The position numbers and the translations under genes were made by a program. From positions 310,001-374,000 of the forward strand of contig NZ_JAJBBR010000001.1 in the NCBI RefSeq assembly GCF_020532555.1: a stretch of DNA of 64,000 bases, in the 5' to 3' direction. The notes under the pieces were generated by a model. That model saw nothing but the letters and a program-made list of their open reading frames with translations. It did not search any database and was not told the origin of the DNA. Of the stretch, positions 18,395 through 28,349 are shown piece by piece. Numbering within the stretch: position 1 is the first letter of the stretch; every line of letters begins with the position of its first letter. Origin of the DNA: Microvirga lenta. Its GTDB lineage: Bacteria > Pseudomonadota > Alphaproteobacteria > Rhizobiales > Beijerinckiaceae.

Positions 18395-20764
18395 TCACGA
18401 TGCGAAATTCAGGGCAGTGAAGACATTCTTGTTACTTATGTGTGTGACCTCATCGACAAGGCTCCGAACATTCTCCGGCGCAGTACGCCCTGCACGTGCG
18501 ACCACGAGAACAGCATCGACATGATGGACGAGCATGAGCGGATCAGCGACCAATCCGGCGGACGGCGTATCGAGAACGATCAGATCGAAATTGCTTCCCA
18601 GCTCCCGCAGAATTTTGCCGAGTCGCGCCGATTGAAGTGGACGATCGGGTGGAATATCCGCCAGATCCCCACTGGTAATGACAGAGCACGTGGAACGTGG
18701 GTCCGCCGAAATCAGTGGTGCGGATATAACTCCAGGGGATAGCAGAAGCTGGGCAAGGCCGTTGCGGTTGTCCAATCCCAATCGACTATGCAGAACCGGA
18801 TCGCGAAAGTTGCAGTCCAAGAGGGCGACCTTGAGACCTGCCTCAGCAGCCGTTCGCGCCAACGACAGGGCGATGGTCGATTTACCTTCCGCCGGATGAG
18901 AGGATGTTACGAGAAGAGATTTGAAGCTCTCACTGCTGCCTGCGGCTATGGATACTCGCAATCTCCGGATTGCTTCGGAGAACTCCGATGTCGGCCGGTC
19001 GAAGATCTCGTCCTCGGGGGCAATGCCACCCCGTCCGGAGCCTCGCTTGATCGCGGGAACGATGGCAGAGCAGCGAAGACCCGTTGCCTCCTCAAGCTCA
19101 TCTTCCGACTTGAGGTTGGCAGGATAATTGTCTCGCGCATATGCCGCTCCGACTGCGAGCACAAGGCCGGCCGCTCCTCCGAGCAGAACAAGAATCGTAC
19201 GTGGCGGGAAACTCTTGACAGGGGGAGCACTGGCGGCAGCGACGACATGGACATCGGGAGAAACGATGTTCCTCTGCTGCGCCAATGCCTTCAAGCGGCC
19301 GAGATACTCTTGATAAAGCTGCCGTGTCGACGCTGCTTCTTGCTGAAGACGGAACAGGTTGACCGAGATGTCGGTCGAGGGGTCGGTCCTCTGGATGACT
19401 CTCTCCAGCTCCTGGCGTAGGGAGGCGAGCCTTTCGTTTCCTGCCTCGAACTGTCTCCGGATAGGCTCTATGCGCTGTGCGCTGAGAGCCTGCAGTTGGG
19501 AGTTGACCAGTTCCAGCCTCTGGCGGAGATCGGAACGCTCCCTGTCACCCTCGGAAGGGCGCTGAATCCTCTGCTCGAGAGTTCGCCGCTGCTCATCCAT
19601 AACAACCATTTCAGGGATAGAGAGCGACTGCCCCAGTGACGCATAGTTCTGGGACGCGATGAAACCCTCGATCTCTCTCAAACGCGTAGTCAGCGAGTTG
19701 AGCTCACGAGTCGTGGAGGCGATGCTGCCTTGAACCCGGTCGACGTCGCGGCGGCTGGCATCATCATTAGGTTGCGATGCCTGCGCCATTGCAAATGCTT
19801 TGATCTGCGTCTCGGAACGACGCAAGGCTTCGCCGAGTTCAGAGACGCGTTCGGTAAGTGCCGCTTCCGCACGCTCAGCAGAACGAAGCTTGGCGCGAAC
19901 CTGGCCGTCGATGTATGTCTCCGCATAAGCATTGGCGAGCCGAGCGGCTTCCGAGGGGCTCTCTGCCGTGACGTCGATGGCAATCACGTTCGTCAGGCCG
20001 CGCCTGCGAACCGTCGTGATCCTTTGCAGGGCCCTGGCCGCGATGGCATTCGGGTCAGTCTTCCCGGATTCGAGAGCATCCTGTCCCTCAGGGCCGACGC
20101 TTTCATCGCCGAGCATCCCAAATCCCGACTGCAACGATGACTTGAAGACGTTGAGCGTGCCACCTACGAACTGTGAGATCACGCTTTCGTCACCTTCGGC
20201 GCCCGCAACGAAACGAGGATCGCTTGCAAGATTCAGGCGAGATGCGACTTCTTGTGCGATGCTGGGCGACTTCATAATCTCGACTTCGCTGTCCACGTTT
20301 GGCGAAGCGGCCGCAGGAGCAGGCGTGTCGAGTCCCAAGAGGCGGAGATCCCTTTGATCGACGACGAGCAGTGCCGTCGCCGTGTACTTTTCCGCGAGGC
20401 TCAGCACGATTCCGGTTGTCAGCACGACCATCCCTATCGCTATTGCAGCAGCAAGCAGGAAATGGCGGCGGACCGCCCCAACGACCCTACCGATCGTTCT
20501 GGCAGCGTCACCTCTGCCTCGACTCAGAGTTCCATGAGCCTCTCTCAATGACGATGGCCGAGCTTGGGGCTGCTCAAGACGAGATCTTGTCTGCCCAGCT
20601 TCCGAGAGGCCGTGCTCTCGCGGCTGGGTGCCTGCCGCGGCAGAGCGGCTGCTTCTGAGCAGGTAGGGTGCCTGAGGAGCATGCTCCCCAGCACCTGCTA
20701 GCCGCTCTCTTTGCGGCGACGTAGAAGGAAGCTCAGGAGCTCCATCGTTTCCTTGATACATCAT
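18395..20764 (-). CDS. Wzc/ExoP-like polysaccharide co-polymerase with P-loop domain
   Basis: A large inner-membrane protein of about 789 residues controlling chain length and export. Seen: a polar, low-complexity N-terminal tail of about 95 residues, a first membrane helix (LLAAAIAIGMVVLTTGIVLS), a Wzz domain with long coiled coils, the proline-rich segment and second helix (PPVKSFPPRTILVLLGG), then a BY-kinase-like domain with Walker A SSHPAEGKST, Walker A' ALLDCNFRDP and Walker B FDLIVLDTPS. The tyrosine cluster expected at the C-terminus is absent, so autophosphorylation of the usual kind is doubtful. Start uncertain: ATGATG at 20764/20761 is preferred over 20833. Confidence 0.88.
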   Translation of the reverse strand: MMYQGNDGAPELPSTSPQRERLAGAGEHAPQAPYLLRSSRSAAAGTQPREHGLSEAGQTRSRLEQPQARPSSLREAHGTLSRGRGDAARTIGRVVGAVRRHFLLAAAIAIGMVVLTTGIVLSLAEKYTATALLVVDQRDLRLLGLDTPAPAAASPNVDSEVEIMKSPSIAQEVASRLNLASDPRFVAGAEGDESVISQFVGGTLNVFKSSLQSGFGMLGDESVGPEGQDALESGKTDPNAIAARALQRITTVRRRGLTNVIAIDVTAESPSEAARLANAYAETYIDGQVRAKLRSAERAEAALTERVSELGEALRRSETQIKAFAMAQASQPNDDASRRDVDRVQGSIASTTRELNSLTTRLREIEGFIASQNYASLGQSLSIPEMVVMDEQRRTLEQRIQRPSEGDRERSDLRQRLELVNSQLQALSAQRIEPIRRQFEAGNERLASLRQELERVIQRTDPSTDISVNLFRLQQEAASTRQLYQEYLGRLKALAQQRNIVSPDVHVVAAASAPPVKSFPPRTILVLLGGAAGLVLAVGAAYARDNYPANLKSEDELEEATGLRCSAIVPAIKRGSGRGGIAPEDEIFDRPTSEFSEAIRRLRVSIAAGSSESFKSLLVTSSHPAEGKSTIALSLARTAAEAGLKVALLDCNFRDPVLHSRLGLDNRNGLAQLLLSPGVISAPLISADPRSTCSVITSGDLADIPPDRPLQSARLGKILRELGSNFDLIVLDTPSAGLVADPLMLVHHVDAVLVVARAGRTAPENVRSLVDEVTHISNKNVFTALNFAS

Positions 20765-21148
20765 CCCCAAAGCCTGTCCTGAGAGCTTTGGAGTGCATGG
20801 CTCGCCGAGCCAAACCAGCAGGCATTCCAACAATCAAATTGGCGATGCTACCGAGCACCCGCAATTACATCATTCTTGGCATGTCTGCCGACAACGGCGA
20901 TTCAGCACTCCAGATTTGACAGGTTAAGAATGCCCCATCGCGCCACTCCCCGCCACGCGTCGCAACCGACGAGTTCGGACTACTCCAGAAGTGGCTGAAG
21001 TAATCGGGCGGTTTTCCAGGCCCCGCTTGATGTTCCAGGAAAATAATTTCCAGTCAGAACGATAACGCTCGAATGACATGAACTTCAGACGTCCGCTGAC
21101 TAGACACGACGCCCACCCGTGACGGTAGGATCTGATAAGACCTAGGTG
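20765..21148. other. Intergenic region upstream of the Wzc-like gene
   Basis: A 384-base gap between the polymerase gene's stop and the co-polymerase gene, both leftward. It most likely holds the co-polymerase promoter. I see no gene and no clear terminator or operator in it. Confidence 0.4.
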
Positions 21149-22459
21149 TTACGACATGCGCGGCAGCATGCTGTACTTCACATTTGCATGGCGTGGCGAG
21201 AAAGCCAGGAGGGCCAAGACCACTCCCAGGAACATATCGGCAAAGCGGAGGAGCAGGACATGATGGGATACCATCATGTCGCTCATCAAAATGATCGTAA
21301 AACCATAGACGATGCCTCGATGTGGGGCGGAAACGCCGTAGGTCAGCAACGAGAGGAGAAAGACCAGGAGCATCACGAGAGGAACCATTCCCCCTTCGCC
21401 AGCGATCATGAGAAAGGTGTTATGAATCCCCAGCCATTCATTGACCTCAATTCCGCCGGCCACCTTGCGGACCCCACCCTCCATGGCATGGAACTCGCCG
21501 AGCCCTGCTCCCCAGGGGAAGTTGCTCGTGATCTTCTCGAAGCCCATCTCAAAGAGCACATTGCGGCCGGTTGTCGACCTTTCATTGATCTCACCGCCTG
21601 CCAGGTTCAGGACATCAGACAGGCGCTCGCGCTGCTCCCAGGAGAGGTTGAGGAGATCGTTCTCGAATACGAACCAGAGACCCGAGAAGACAAGAACGAG
21701 GCCGACTGCGGAAAGGACGAGGGTCATGAATGATCTTCTCGTCAGCAGAAAAAGCGCAGTGAGAACAAGGAGCGTCAACATCCCTGCCTTGGAAAAGGTC
21801 ATGATCAGGGCGACGACCGCGACAGCACCCTGAACGAGTCGCAGTGGGAGACTGCTGCTGGGAAGCGCAGCGATCAGAACGATACAGTAGAGGGCTATCA
21901 TCGCCGCTTCGTTCGGGTTCTCGAAGAACCCTGACGCGCGGTCGGCCGACTCCATTCCCTGCCTGAGCTGGTCCGCATCAATGCCGGGCATCATCGGTGT
22001 GACCTGATAGGGCCTGATGACGTCCGATAGGATCACCATGACACAAGAGACAAGAAGGATGTTCTTGAGAATGGTCAAAATCCTGGTGAGCTCTGCCTCA
22101 TCAACGGAGGCCAGCCAGAAATGGATGGCCGAGACGAGCAGGATCGTTGCTCCATAGGATGTTATATAGCTTGAATTGAAATTCGACCCGAGGATTCCAG
22201 CCAATCCTCCAAAGAGCAGGTACGAAGCGACTGTGAGGGCAAAGAGCAAATAACTTGGAGTTACATAGGCAATCCGCGCATATTTGATGCACATGATGAT
22301 CGTCAGCAGGAGAATGATCGGCGACAGGAACGCTTCCGCTCCCAGGAACAGCAGAATGACGCCGTTCAGGTTCAGCCCTGCGAACAGCATCAGGCCCAGG
22401 CCGAGTGGGTCGACCCTCCGATGCGATGCGGTGCTCGCATTGCAGAAAGAGGCTTTCAT
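21149..22459 (-). CDS. Wzy-like O-antigen ligase/polymerase family membrane protein
   Basis: A 436-residue integral membrane protein with about eleven hydrophobic segments, belonging to the O-antigen ligase/polymerase superfamily (Wzy_C). Seen: long helices such as LYCIVLIAALPS and FMTLVLSAVGLVLVFSGLWF, and a large periplasmic loop with GRNVLFEMGFEKI, WGAGLGEFHA and EWLGIHNTFLM. The G-x-G-x-x-E and H-N-x-x-L pattern there is characteristic of this family. It would polymerise the lipid-linked repeat unit on the periplasmic face. It lies in a run of leftward genes, just downstream of a GT4 gene. Confidence 0.88.
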   Translation of the reverse strand: MKASFCNASTASHRRVDPLGLGLMLFAGLNLNGVILLFLGAEAFLSPIILLLTIIMCIKYARIAYVTPSYLLFALTVASYLLFGGLAGILGSNFNSSYITSYGATILLVSAIHFWLASVDEAELTRILTILKNILLVSCVMVILSDVIRPYQVTPMMPGIDADQLRQGMESADRASGFFENPNEAAMIALYCIVLIAALPSSSLPLRLVQGAVAVVALIMTFSKAGMLTLLVLTALFLLTRRSFMTLVLSAVGLVLVFSGLWFVFENDLLNLSWEQRERLSDVLNLAGGEINERSTTGRNVLFEMGFEKITSNFPWGAGLGEFHAMEGGVRKVAGGIEVNEWLGIHNTFLMIAGEGGMVPLVMLLVFLLSLLTYGVSAPHRGIVYGFTIILMSDMMVSHHVLLLRFADMFLGVVLALLAFSPRHANVKYSMLPRMS

Positions 22460-22501
22460 TCAGCCCTCACCGATGAGCAGGTGCCTGCGACTTCACGCAA
22501 G

Positions 22502-23641
22502 TCATTGCGCCAAACTCCACCCACGACCGGCACCTCTCAAGGCGAAGGACCGGGTATCAAATAGTTCCTCGTATTTCAGCACGACCTGCCGCACATCGAA
22601 TTGGCTGACGACATCCGCAGACACTCGCTGATGTGCTCGGCTGCGGAATCTGTCGATCGCCTCCGCAATGGAGGAAGGTGTATGATCTGCAGTGATCTCG
22701 CACTGAGGAATGTTCTCCAGAATGGGAGCCAGTCCCGCGACAGGTGTCGCTACGACGGGCGTCCCGCAGGAGAGCGCCTCCAAGACAACGTTGGGAAAAC
22801 CCTCGAAGCGCGATGACAGGAGAAATCCGTCGGCTTGTGCATAATAGGGATACGGGTTGTGCCGGTACCCAATCAGGCGCACCCGCTCTTCAACGCCCAT
22901 CCTCCGAGCTTGATCCTCCAGCGACTGCCGCAACGATCCTTCACCCAGGATCGTAAGGTGGAGATCCTTGTTCCTGGCGAGCGCTATCGCTTCTATGGCT
23001 GAGTCGAAACCCTTCTGGTCTTCAAGTCTTCCTGCAGCGACGAGATTGAAGACGCTCGGGTCATAGTTCGGCTCATCTGATCCACTCGCTGCCCGCTCCC
23101 GGACGAAGGCGAAATCAAGAGGGTTGGGAATGACTGCGGCGGCTCCGCCGAACCAGTTCAGAGATTTCCGGTAGTCCTGCTCCATTTCCGGGGACTGAAA
23201 GATCATCAGGTCGGTATTGAAGAGAGCAACCCTGGAAAGCATGCGCCATAGAATGGGCTGGCGGTTTCGCTCCAGTGCCGCACTGAAGAGAATGGTCGGC
23301 CGGGCAATGAAGCGTGTATGGCGTGGCCAGAAGTGCCGGGTACTCCCCAAAGCGACATTGAAGTAGTCGATTGTCGAGAAGACCACGTCCGGCCTGACCT
23401 GCCAAATATGACGGACGATCCTGTGCAACGCGTAGCGCAACCGCGGTGCCTTCAGGTCCGTGACGGAGATGTCGGCTGGCAACTCGTCGGCAAAGACGGA
23501 ATTTTGCTGGTTCACCACTGCAAGGGAAACATCAAACCTGCTCCGAGACAGGTTTCGCAGCAGCGTCGCAGTGACCCGCTCGGCCCCCCCGGGCACGAGA
23601 GCGGGGATAAAGACCAGAACTTTGACCTTTCTTTCACTCAT
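22502..23641 (-). CDS. GT4-family glycosyltransferase
   Basis: A 379-residue GT-B glycosyltransferase. Seen: VLVFIPALVPGGAERVTATL at the N-terminus (the glycine-rich acceptor loop), VIPNPLDF, LVAAGRLEDQKGFD, ILGEGSLRQSLE, and the donor-site segment GFLLSSRFEGFPNVVLEAL followed by SCGTPVVATPVAG. The start at 23641 (MSERKVK) gives an eight-base overlap with the stop of the upstream asparagine synthase gene, so the two are coupled; the frame extends six codons further. It should add a sugar to the repeat unit. Confidence 0.88.
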   Translation of the reverse strand: MSERKVKVLVFIPALVPGGAERVTATLLRNLSRSRFDVSLAVVNQQNSVFADELPADISVTDLKAPRLRYALHRIVRHIWQVRPDVVFSTIDYFNVALGSTRHFWPRHTRFIARPTILFSAALERNRQPILWRMLSRVALFNTDLMIFQSPEMEQDYRKSLNWFGGAAAVIPNPLDFAFVRERAASGSDEPNYDPSVFNLVAAGRLEDQKGFDSAIEAIALARNKDLHLTILGEGSLRQSLEDQARRMGVEERVRLIGYRHNPYPYYAQADGFLLSSRFEGFPNVVLEALSCGTPVVATPVAGLAPILENIPQCEITADHTPSSIAEAIDRFRSRAHQRVSADVVSQFDVRQVVLKYEELFDTRSFALRGAGRGWSLAQ

Positions 23642-25565
23642 AGCGCGTCTGCCATGCACGGAACATCAGCACACGCCACAGGTGATCCTCGTAGTTCCAT
23701 CTTCCCGCCTGATGATCCCGCCAGATATTCTCCACCATCCTCGTGTTCAGGAACTCATCCTTATGCTGTTTGGCGAAGAGCAGATCCCCGGCCCAGGACC
23801 GGAGAGGGCCCTTGAGCCACTCGCCAATGGGCACGCTGAAACCCATTTTGGGCCTGTCCGTCAGTTCGGTCGGAACATGGCCCTCCAGGATCCGACGAAG
23901 GGGCCATTTGGTTCGACCACCACGGACTTTGTAGGACGAGGGCAGAGAGAAGGCGAATTCGACGATCCTGTGGTCGAGCAGCGGCACTCTTGTCTCCAGG
24001 CCGACCGCCATGGCGGCTCTGTCGACCTTCGCAAGGATGTCGGTGGGGAGGTAAGTCAGCGTGTCGAAGGCAGAGGCGAGGGACAGCATGTCTCGTCCGG
24101 CCGATAGAGAAGGTGCCGCCGCGCTCATGTATCCTTCTCTTCGGTCGCTGAGAACGAGCGTCCACTGATCCGGCTGGAATGCTAGTGCCATGTAGCGCTG
24201 AGCAGGGTCGTCGAAGGCCAGTGTCTCCGAGAGAATCCTGAGGCGGTTCGCAACCGACTTCGGCAATTGCCCGACGGGAAGGGACCGAAGCACATTCTGA
24301 GCGGCCGACGATCCGAATGCCAGCAGGAGGGTGCTCAGCAAGGCCTTGGCCGGAAGCCGCTCGATAGCCGAGGCGGTAAGCTGACGTTTATAGCCGCAGA
24401 ACAACTCGTCGCCCCCGTCTCCGCTCAAGGCGACGGTGACCTCACGACGTGCGAGTGCCGTCAATAGGGCTGTCGGGATCTGGGAGCTGTCGGCAAAGGG
24501 CTCGTCCCATATATTCGCCAGCTTGGGAATCATCGCGAGGGCATCCCCCGCTGTGACAGTCAGCTCCTTATGCTGCGTTCCAAGGTGGTTCGCCACCTGC
24601 GCCGCATGAGCCGCTTCGTTGAAATCCGCCTCTTCGAAGCCGATGGAATAGGTCTGCACCTTGCGATCCGAAACCGACTGCATCAAAGCGACAACCGTGC
24701 TCGAGTCGATGCCCCCCGACAGGAAAGCTCCGACTGGCACATCGGCTACCATCTGGGATGCGATGGACTGGAGCATGAGCCGCCTCAACTCATCCACGGC
24801 ATCCTCAGCCGAACCGCGGAATGGCTCCGCCCGCAGCGCATCCTGGAGAGACCAGTAGTCGTCCAGCCTGACATTGCCGAAGGTGGGATTCTCGGCGGCA
24901 GGCAGGGTCAGAACCTGCCCTGGCCCAAGCTTTCTGATGCCCTCATAGATCGATAACGGTGCAGGCACCGCCTTCTGACAGAAATAGTGCCACACGGCAG
25001 CGTGATCGGTGGAAGGAGAGAAGCCGGGGATTGCATGGAGGGCCTTGAGCTCTGAGGCGAATACGAACATCCCGCCCCAGTGCCCATAATAGAGAGGCTT
25101 CTCGCCAAGCCGGTCTCTTGCCAACGTCAGCGAGCGGTCAGCCTTGTCCCAGAGGGCCAAGGCGAACATCCCGACGCAACGATGGAGCGCTCCTCTGATC
25201 CCCCAGGCCTCGATCGCGGCAAGAAGGCTCTCCGTATCCGAGGTTCCTCTCCAAGCACCTCCCGCGGAATCTGCGAAGCCGGCTCGACGCAGTTCTTCTC
25301 TGATCTCAAGATGATTGTAGATCTCTCCGTTGAAGGTGAGCACATAGCGCCCGCTCGCGGATGCCATTGGCTGATGGCCTGCCGGGGACAGGTCGATGAT
25401 GCTGAGGCGCCGATGGCCCAAGGCAACGCCGGCCGCAACATCCAGCCAGTGCCCCTCGTCATCGGGACCACGGCTGACAAGGCTGGTTGTCATCCTCTGA
25501 AGGACATGAGCCGGATCATTTATCTGCGACCGAGACGAGAAGAGGAATCCGGCAATGCCACACAT
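23634..25565 (-). CDS. asnB: Asparagine synthase (glutamine-hydrolysing), EPS locus copy 2
   Basis: A second AsnB-type enzyme of 643 residues, distinct in sequence from the one at 16339-18306. Seen: start MCGIAGFLF with Cys2 as glutaminase nucleophile, SRGPDDEGHW, TFNGEIYNHLEIR, ARDRLGEKPLYYG, then the PP-loop AFLSGGIDSSTVVALM and DGGDELFCGYKRQ. All catalytic motifs are intact. It starts a leftward group (asparagine synthase, glycosyltransferase, polymerase). Its presence next to glycosyltransferases suggests amide formation on an acidic sugar or transfer of an amino group, as proposed for related genes in other O-antigen loci; the true substrate is unknown. Confidence 0.88.
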   Translation of the reverse strand: MCGIAGFLFSSRSQINDPAHVLQRMTTSLVSRGPDDEGHWLDVAAGVALGHRRLSIIDLSPAGHQPMASASGRYVLTFNGEIYNHLEIREELRRAGFADSAGGAWRGTSDTESLLAAIEAWGIRGALHRCVGMFALALWDKADRSLTLARDRLGEKPLYYGHWGGMFVFASELKALHAIPGFSPSTDHAAVWHYFCQKAVPAPLSIYEGIRKLGPGQVLTLPAAENPTFGNVRLDDYWSLQDALRAEPFRGSAEDAVDELRRLMLQSIASQMVADVPVGAFLSGGIDSSTVVALMQSVSDRKVQTYSIGFEEADFNEAAHAAQVANHLGTQHKELTVTAGDALAMIPKLANIWDEPFADSSQIPTALLTALARREVTVALSGDGGDELFCGYKRQLTASAIERLPAKALLSTLLLAFGSSAAQNVLRSLPVGQLPKSVANRLRILSETLAFDDPAQRYMALAFQPDQWTLVLSDRREGYMSAAAPSLSAGRDMLSLASAFDTLTYLPTDILAKVDRAAMAVGLETRVPLLDHRIVEFAFSLPSSYKVRGGRTKWPLRRILEGHVPTELTDRPKMGFSVPIGEWLKGPLRSWAGDLLFAKQHKDEFLNTRMVENIWRDHQAGRWNYEDHLWRVLMFRAWQTRYE

Positions 25566-26098
25566 GGCTTTCCTTCAACGGAACAAGCACTGGCAAAAAA
25601 TGCCGTGAGTATCTGCTAGGTTTTCTGCTGAAAAGCTCTCATGGGGACTCAGGACGGTCAATGCGCGGGGAGCCGGCGGGAGGCTGAGTTCCGGCGACGA
25701 GATGTGGCTCGCTCACCCATTCGTATGTATCGCATTTCAAGGGCGGCCGACGAGGCGTATAAGGATCCTCGTTAAAGCCGATGTCTCCTATCTGTCTGCG
25801 CTGAAAGGATTATTGAGGCTGAACGGCATCGACACGAACCGACGTTTCGCGATCCTTCAGACCTGTTACCGTCGATTCGCAACCGACGGATGACCATATG
25901 GTCGGACGGGCGGAGGATCTGTCTCCTATAGAGAATACCTCATGTGAGGTAGCGGCAAAAAAGGATAAAATCCAAGTCAAGCCGTGACGAAGGAGCAGCC
26001 GATAGAGGGATGATTCATGTGAGCTCTCCAATCCGGAGTTCCACAGGAATCATCCCTGTTCTTTTCAAGAACCGATGCGACCGCGCGGGTCTGCTCCA
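25566..26098. other. Gene-free boundary between the two glycan loci
   Basis: A 533-base region between the start of the second asparagine synthase gene and the end of the SDR gene at 26099, both leftward. It should contain the asparagine synthase promoter. No ORF here has recognisable protein features, and I see no RNA gene or convincing hairpin terminator. Confidence 0.45.
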
Positions 26099-27127
26099 CT
26101 AGCTGAGCGGAATTGCACCGTCGAGCGCCGCGGGAGTACGGGTGAATTTGCTCTCGCTCTTCTGCTCCTCGGAGAACCAAGCGATGGTGGCTTTAAGGCC
26201 GCTTTCGAGAGGCGTCGCCGGGTTCCAGCCCAGGAGTTGTCTTGCACGGGTAATATCAGGACGGCGGCGACGGGGATCGTCCACCGGCAATGGCCGCCTG
26301 ACGATCCTGGAGGAAGAGCCGGTCATCGACAGGACACGGTTTGCCAGATCTCCGACCGTGAGCTCAACCGGGTTGCCGAGATTGACCGGACCGGGCAGAA
26401 CGCCGTCATAGGCCATAAGGCGCATGAACCCGTCGATCAGGTCCGACACGTAGCAGAACGACCTGGTCTGGCTTCCATCCCCATAGACGGTGATGTCGTC
26501 GCCCGCGAGGGCCTGGCAGATGACGTTGGAGACGACGCGACCATCATCCGCGCGCATCCTGGGACCGTACGTGTTGAAAATACGCGCCACACGCACCTCT
26601 GCTCGGCCAGACCGCTCGAAGTCGAAAGTCAGCGTCTCCGCTGCTCGCTTTCCTTCGTCGTAGCAGGCCCGCGGGCCGGTCGGATTCACGTTGCCCCAAT
26701 AGCTCTCCGTTTGGGGGTGGACTTCGGGATCCCCGTAAATCTCGCTTGTGGATGCGAGGAAGAAGCGCGCTCCCGTTGCCTCGGCAAAGGTAAGGAGATT
26801 GTGAGTGCCGACGACGCTGGTCAGCATCGTGTGCTCTGGATCGGCTTGGTAGTGAGGGGGTGACGCTGCGCACGCCAGATTAAAGATCTGATCGAACTTC
26901 GTCCGCTTCGAGCGCAGTCGGGCAGGCAGGGGCCTGATGATGTCGCTATCGATCAGATCGAAGCGGGGCTCTCGCTCAAGATGACGGAGATTCTGCTTAC
27001 GCCCTGTGAGAAAGTTATCGACGGCAACCACGTGAGCGCCTTCACTGAGAAGGGCATCGCACAAGTGGGACCCGAGAAATCCGGCTCCACCCGTGACAAG
27101 GACGAGCTTGCTTTTGCCGTTCTTCAT
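26099..27127 (-). CDS. UDP-glucuronate decarboxylase-like SDR (UXS type)
   Basis: A 342-residue extended SDR enzyme using NAD. Seen: the nucleotide-binding [29 protein letters not shown] (a stretch characteristic of UDP-glucuronate decarboxylases), [10 protein letters not shown], the catalytic YDEGK of the YxxxK motif, [11 protein letters not shown] and [15 protein letters not shown]. The likely reaction is UDP-glucuronate to UDP-xylose; a related 4-epimerase or dehydratase is a lesser possibility. An AAGGAG ribosome site precedes the ATG. It is the last gene of the leftward arm of the inositol-associated cluster, 106 bases after the CgeB-like genes. Confidence 0.8.
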   Translation of the reverse strand: MKNGKSKLVLVTGGAGFLGSHLCDALLSEGAHVVAVDNFLTGRKQNLRHLEREPRFDLIDSDIIRPLPARLRSKRTKFDQIFNLACAASPPHYQADPEHTMLTSVVGTHNLLTFAEATGARFFLASTSEIYGDPEVHPQTESYWGNVNPTGPRACYDEGKRAAETLTFDFERSGRAEVRVARIFNTYGPRMRADDGRVVSNVICQALAGDDITVYGDGSQTRSFCYVSDLIDGFMRLMAYDGVLPGPVNLGNPVELTVGDLANRVLSMTGSSSRIVRRPLPVDDPRRRRPDITRARQLLGWNPATPLESGLKATIAWFSEEQKSESKFTRTPAALDGAIPLS

Positions 27128-27233
27128 GAAGACGTCTCCTTACTAGATCACAACGCGATACTGAAGACTTAAGCCTTTGTTGCTCCAACCCAAAAGCTTG
27201 GCATTTGTTCAACCTTATCCATAGAATCTATTC

Positions 27234-28349
27234 TCAGATTCCGGATGCGGCTTGCAGGACGGGCCTGTGCTCATGGCTTCTGCGATGCAGAGCTTCGAGA
27301 AGACCGCCCTCCATCGAGAGAGCGCGATGAGCTGCGGTATGCTCCGCCAAGATTCTTGCTTGAGCGGCGGCTCCAAGCGCCGCGCGCTTGGCATCAGACC
27401 ACCCACAAAGGGCTTCGATGACGTCATCCGCCCTTTCAGCGAGAACGATCTCCCGTCCTGGCAGAAGAAGAGTGTCGAGACTCGCCCATACGTCCGAGAT
27501 GATCGGGGTCGCGCAGGCGGCAGCTTCGAACAGGCGTACGCTCGGGCTGAAGCCTGCGTGGATCATATCCGCGCGTGTCACGTTCAAAGTGAAGCGGCTT
27601 GCGGCATAGAAGGCAGGATGATCGCTCGGAGGGACGTGGTCTATCCGCTCGACGTTTTCCGGCCATTGAATGTCTTCCGGATATTGAGGACCGGCCACGA
27701 CGAAGCGCATATGTGGCACACGCCGCGCCGTCTCGACCAGAAGACGCTCCAGTGTCGGCTGCCGATCCGGGCTGTATGTCCCAAGATAGCTGAGGTCCCA
27801 ACGTTTCTCCCGGCTCAATACGGGGTAGGCCTCAGGGTCGACGGAGCAATATAGCGCCCGCGCCGCCGGTGAGCCGTAGTGATCCATGAGGAGATCCAGC
27901 GTCGGGCCGCCTGTGAACGAGAAGTAGACGTCGTAACCAGGGATCAGCTTCGGCGCGAGATACTCATAGTCTCCACGCTCCAGTTTCGCGAGCGTGACCG
28001 GCGTGTCGATGTCGTAGAAGGCCGTCACGCCTTTTGCTGTGTTCTGAACCCATTCGCCGACAGCGACGCCTTCCGGCACATAGGAGCCCGCGATGACAGC
28101 ATCGGCATTCGCGACTTTGTCCTTGTAGCGAGCGAGATCGGCCAGGCTGGTATAGAATTCCAGCTGGCAGAAGTCCGGGTTCGAGAGGTCACGATGGGCC
28201 GCATACCAGGGGACGTCCCTCTCGAGGAAGAGCACCTCATGGCCACGTGCGGCGAAAGCCTTTAGCAGCGCCCGAAACGTGGTGGCATGGCCATTTCCCC
28301 AGGAGGAAGAGAGACTCAGCCCAATGACGACAACCTGGAGCCTCGTCAC
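27234..28349 (-). CDS. CgeB-like glycosyltransferase (tandem copy 1)
   Basis: A 371-residue protein of the CgeB / 'glycosyl transferase 1-like' family with a GT-B fold. Seen: SSSWGNGHATTFRALLKAF in the N-terminal domain, FYDIDTPVTLAKL, WDLSYLGTYSPDRQ, the segment TLNVTRADMIHAGFSPSVRL and the donor-site FEAAACATPIISD. It begins with GTG in a GTGA overlap with the stop of the next copy, so the genes are translationally coupled. Third of three related genes in the leftward operon; each probably adds a different sugar or acts in a different linkage, but donors cannot be assigned. Confidence 0.75.
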   Translation of the reverse strand: MTRLQVVVIGLSLSSSWGNGHATTFRALLKAFAARGHEVLFLERDVPWYAAHRDLSNPDFCQLEFYTSLADLARYKDKVANADAVIAGSYVPEGVAVGEWVQNTAKGVTAFYDIDTPVTLAKLERGDYEYLAPKLIPGYDVYFSFTGGPTLDLLMDHYGSPAARALYCSVDPEAYPVLSREKRWDLSYLGTYSPDRQPTLERLLVETARRVPHMRFVVAGPQYPEDIQWPENVERIDHVPPSDHPAFYAASRFTLNVTRADMIHAGFSPSVRLFEAAACATPIISDVWASLDTLLLPGREIVLAERADDVIEALCGWSDAKRAALGAAAQARILAEHTAAHRALSMEGGLLEALHRRSHEHRPVLQAASGI

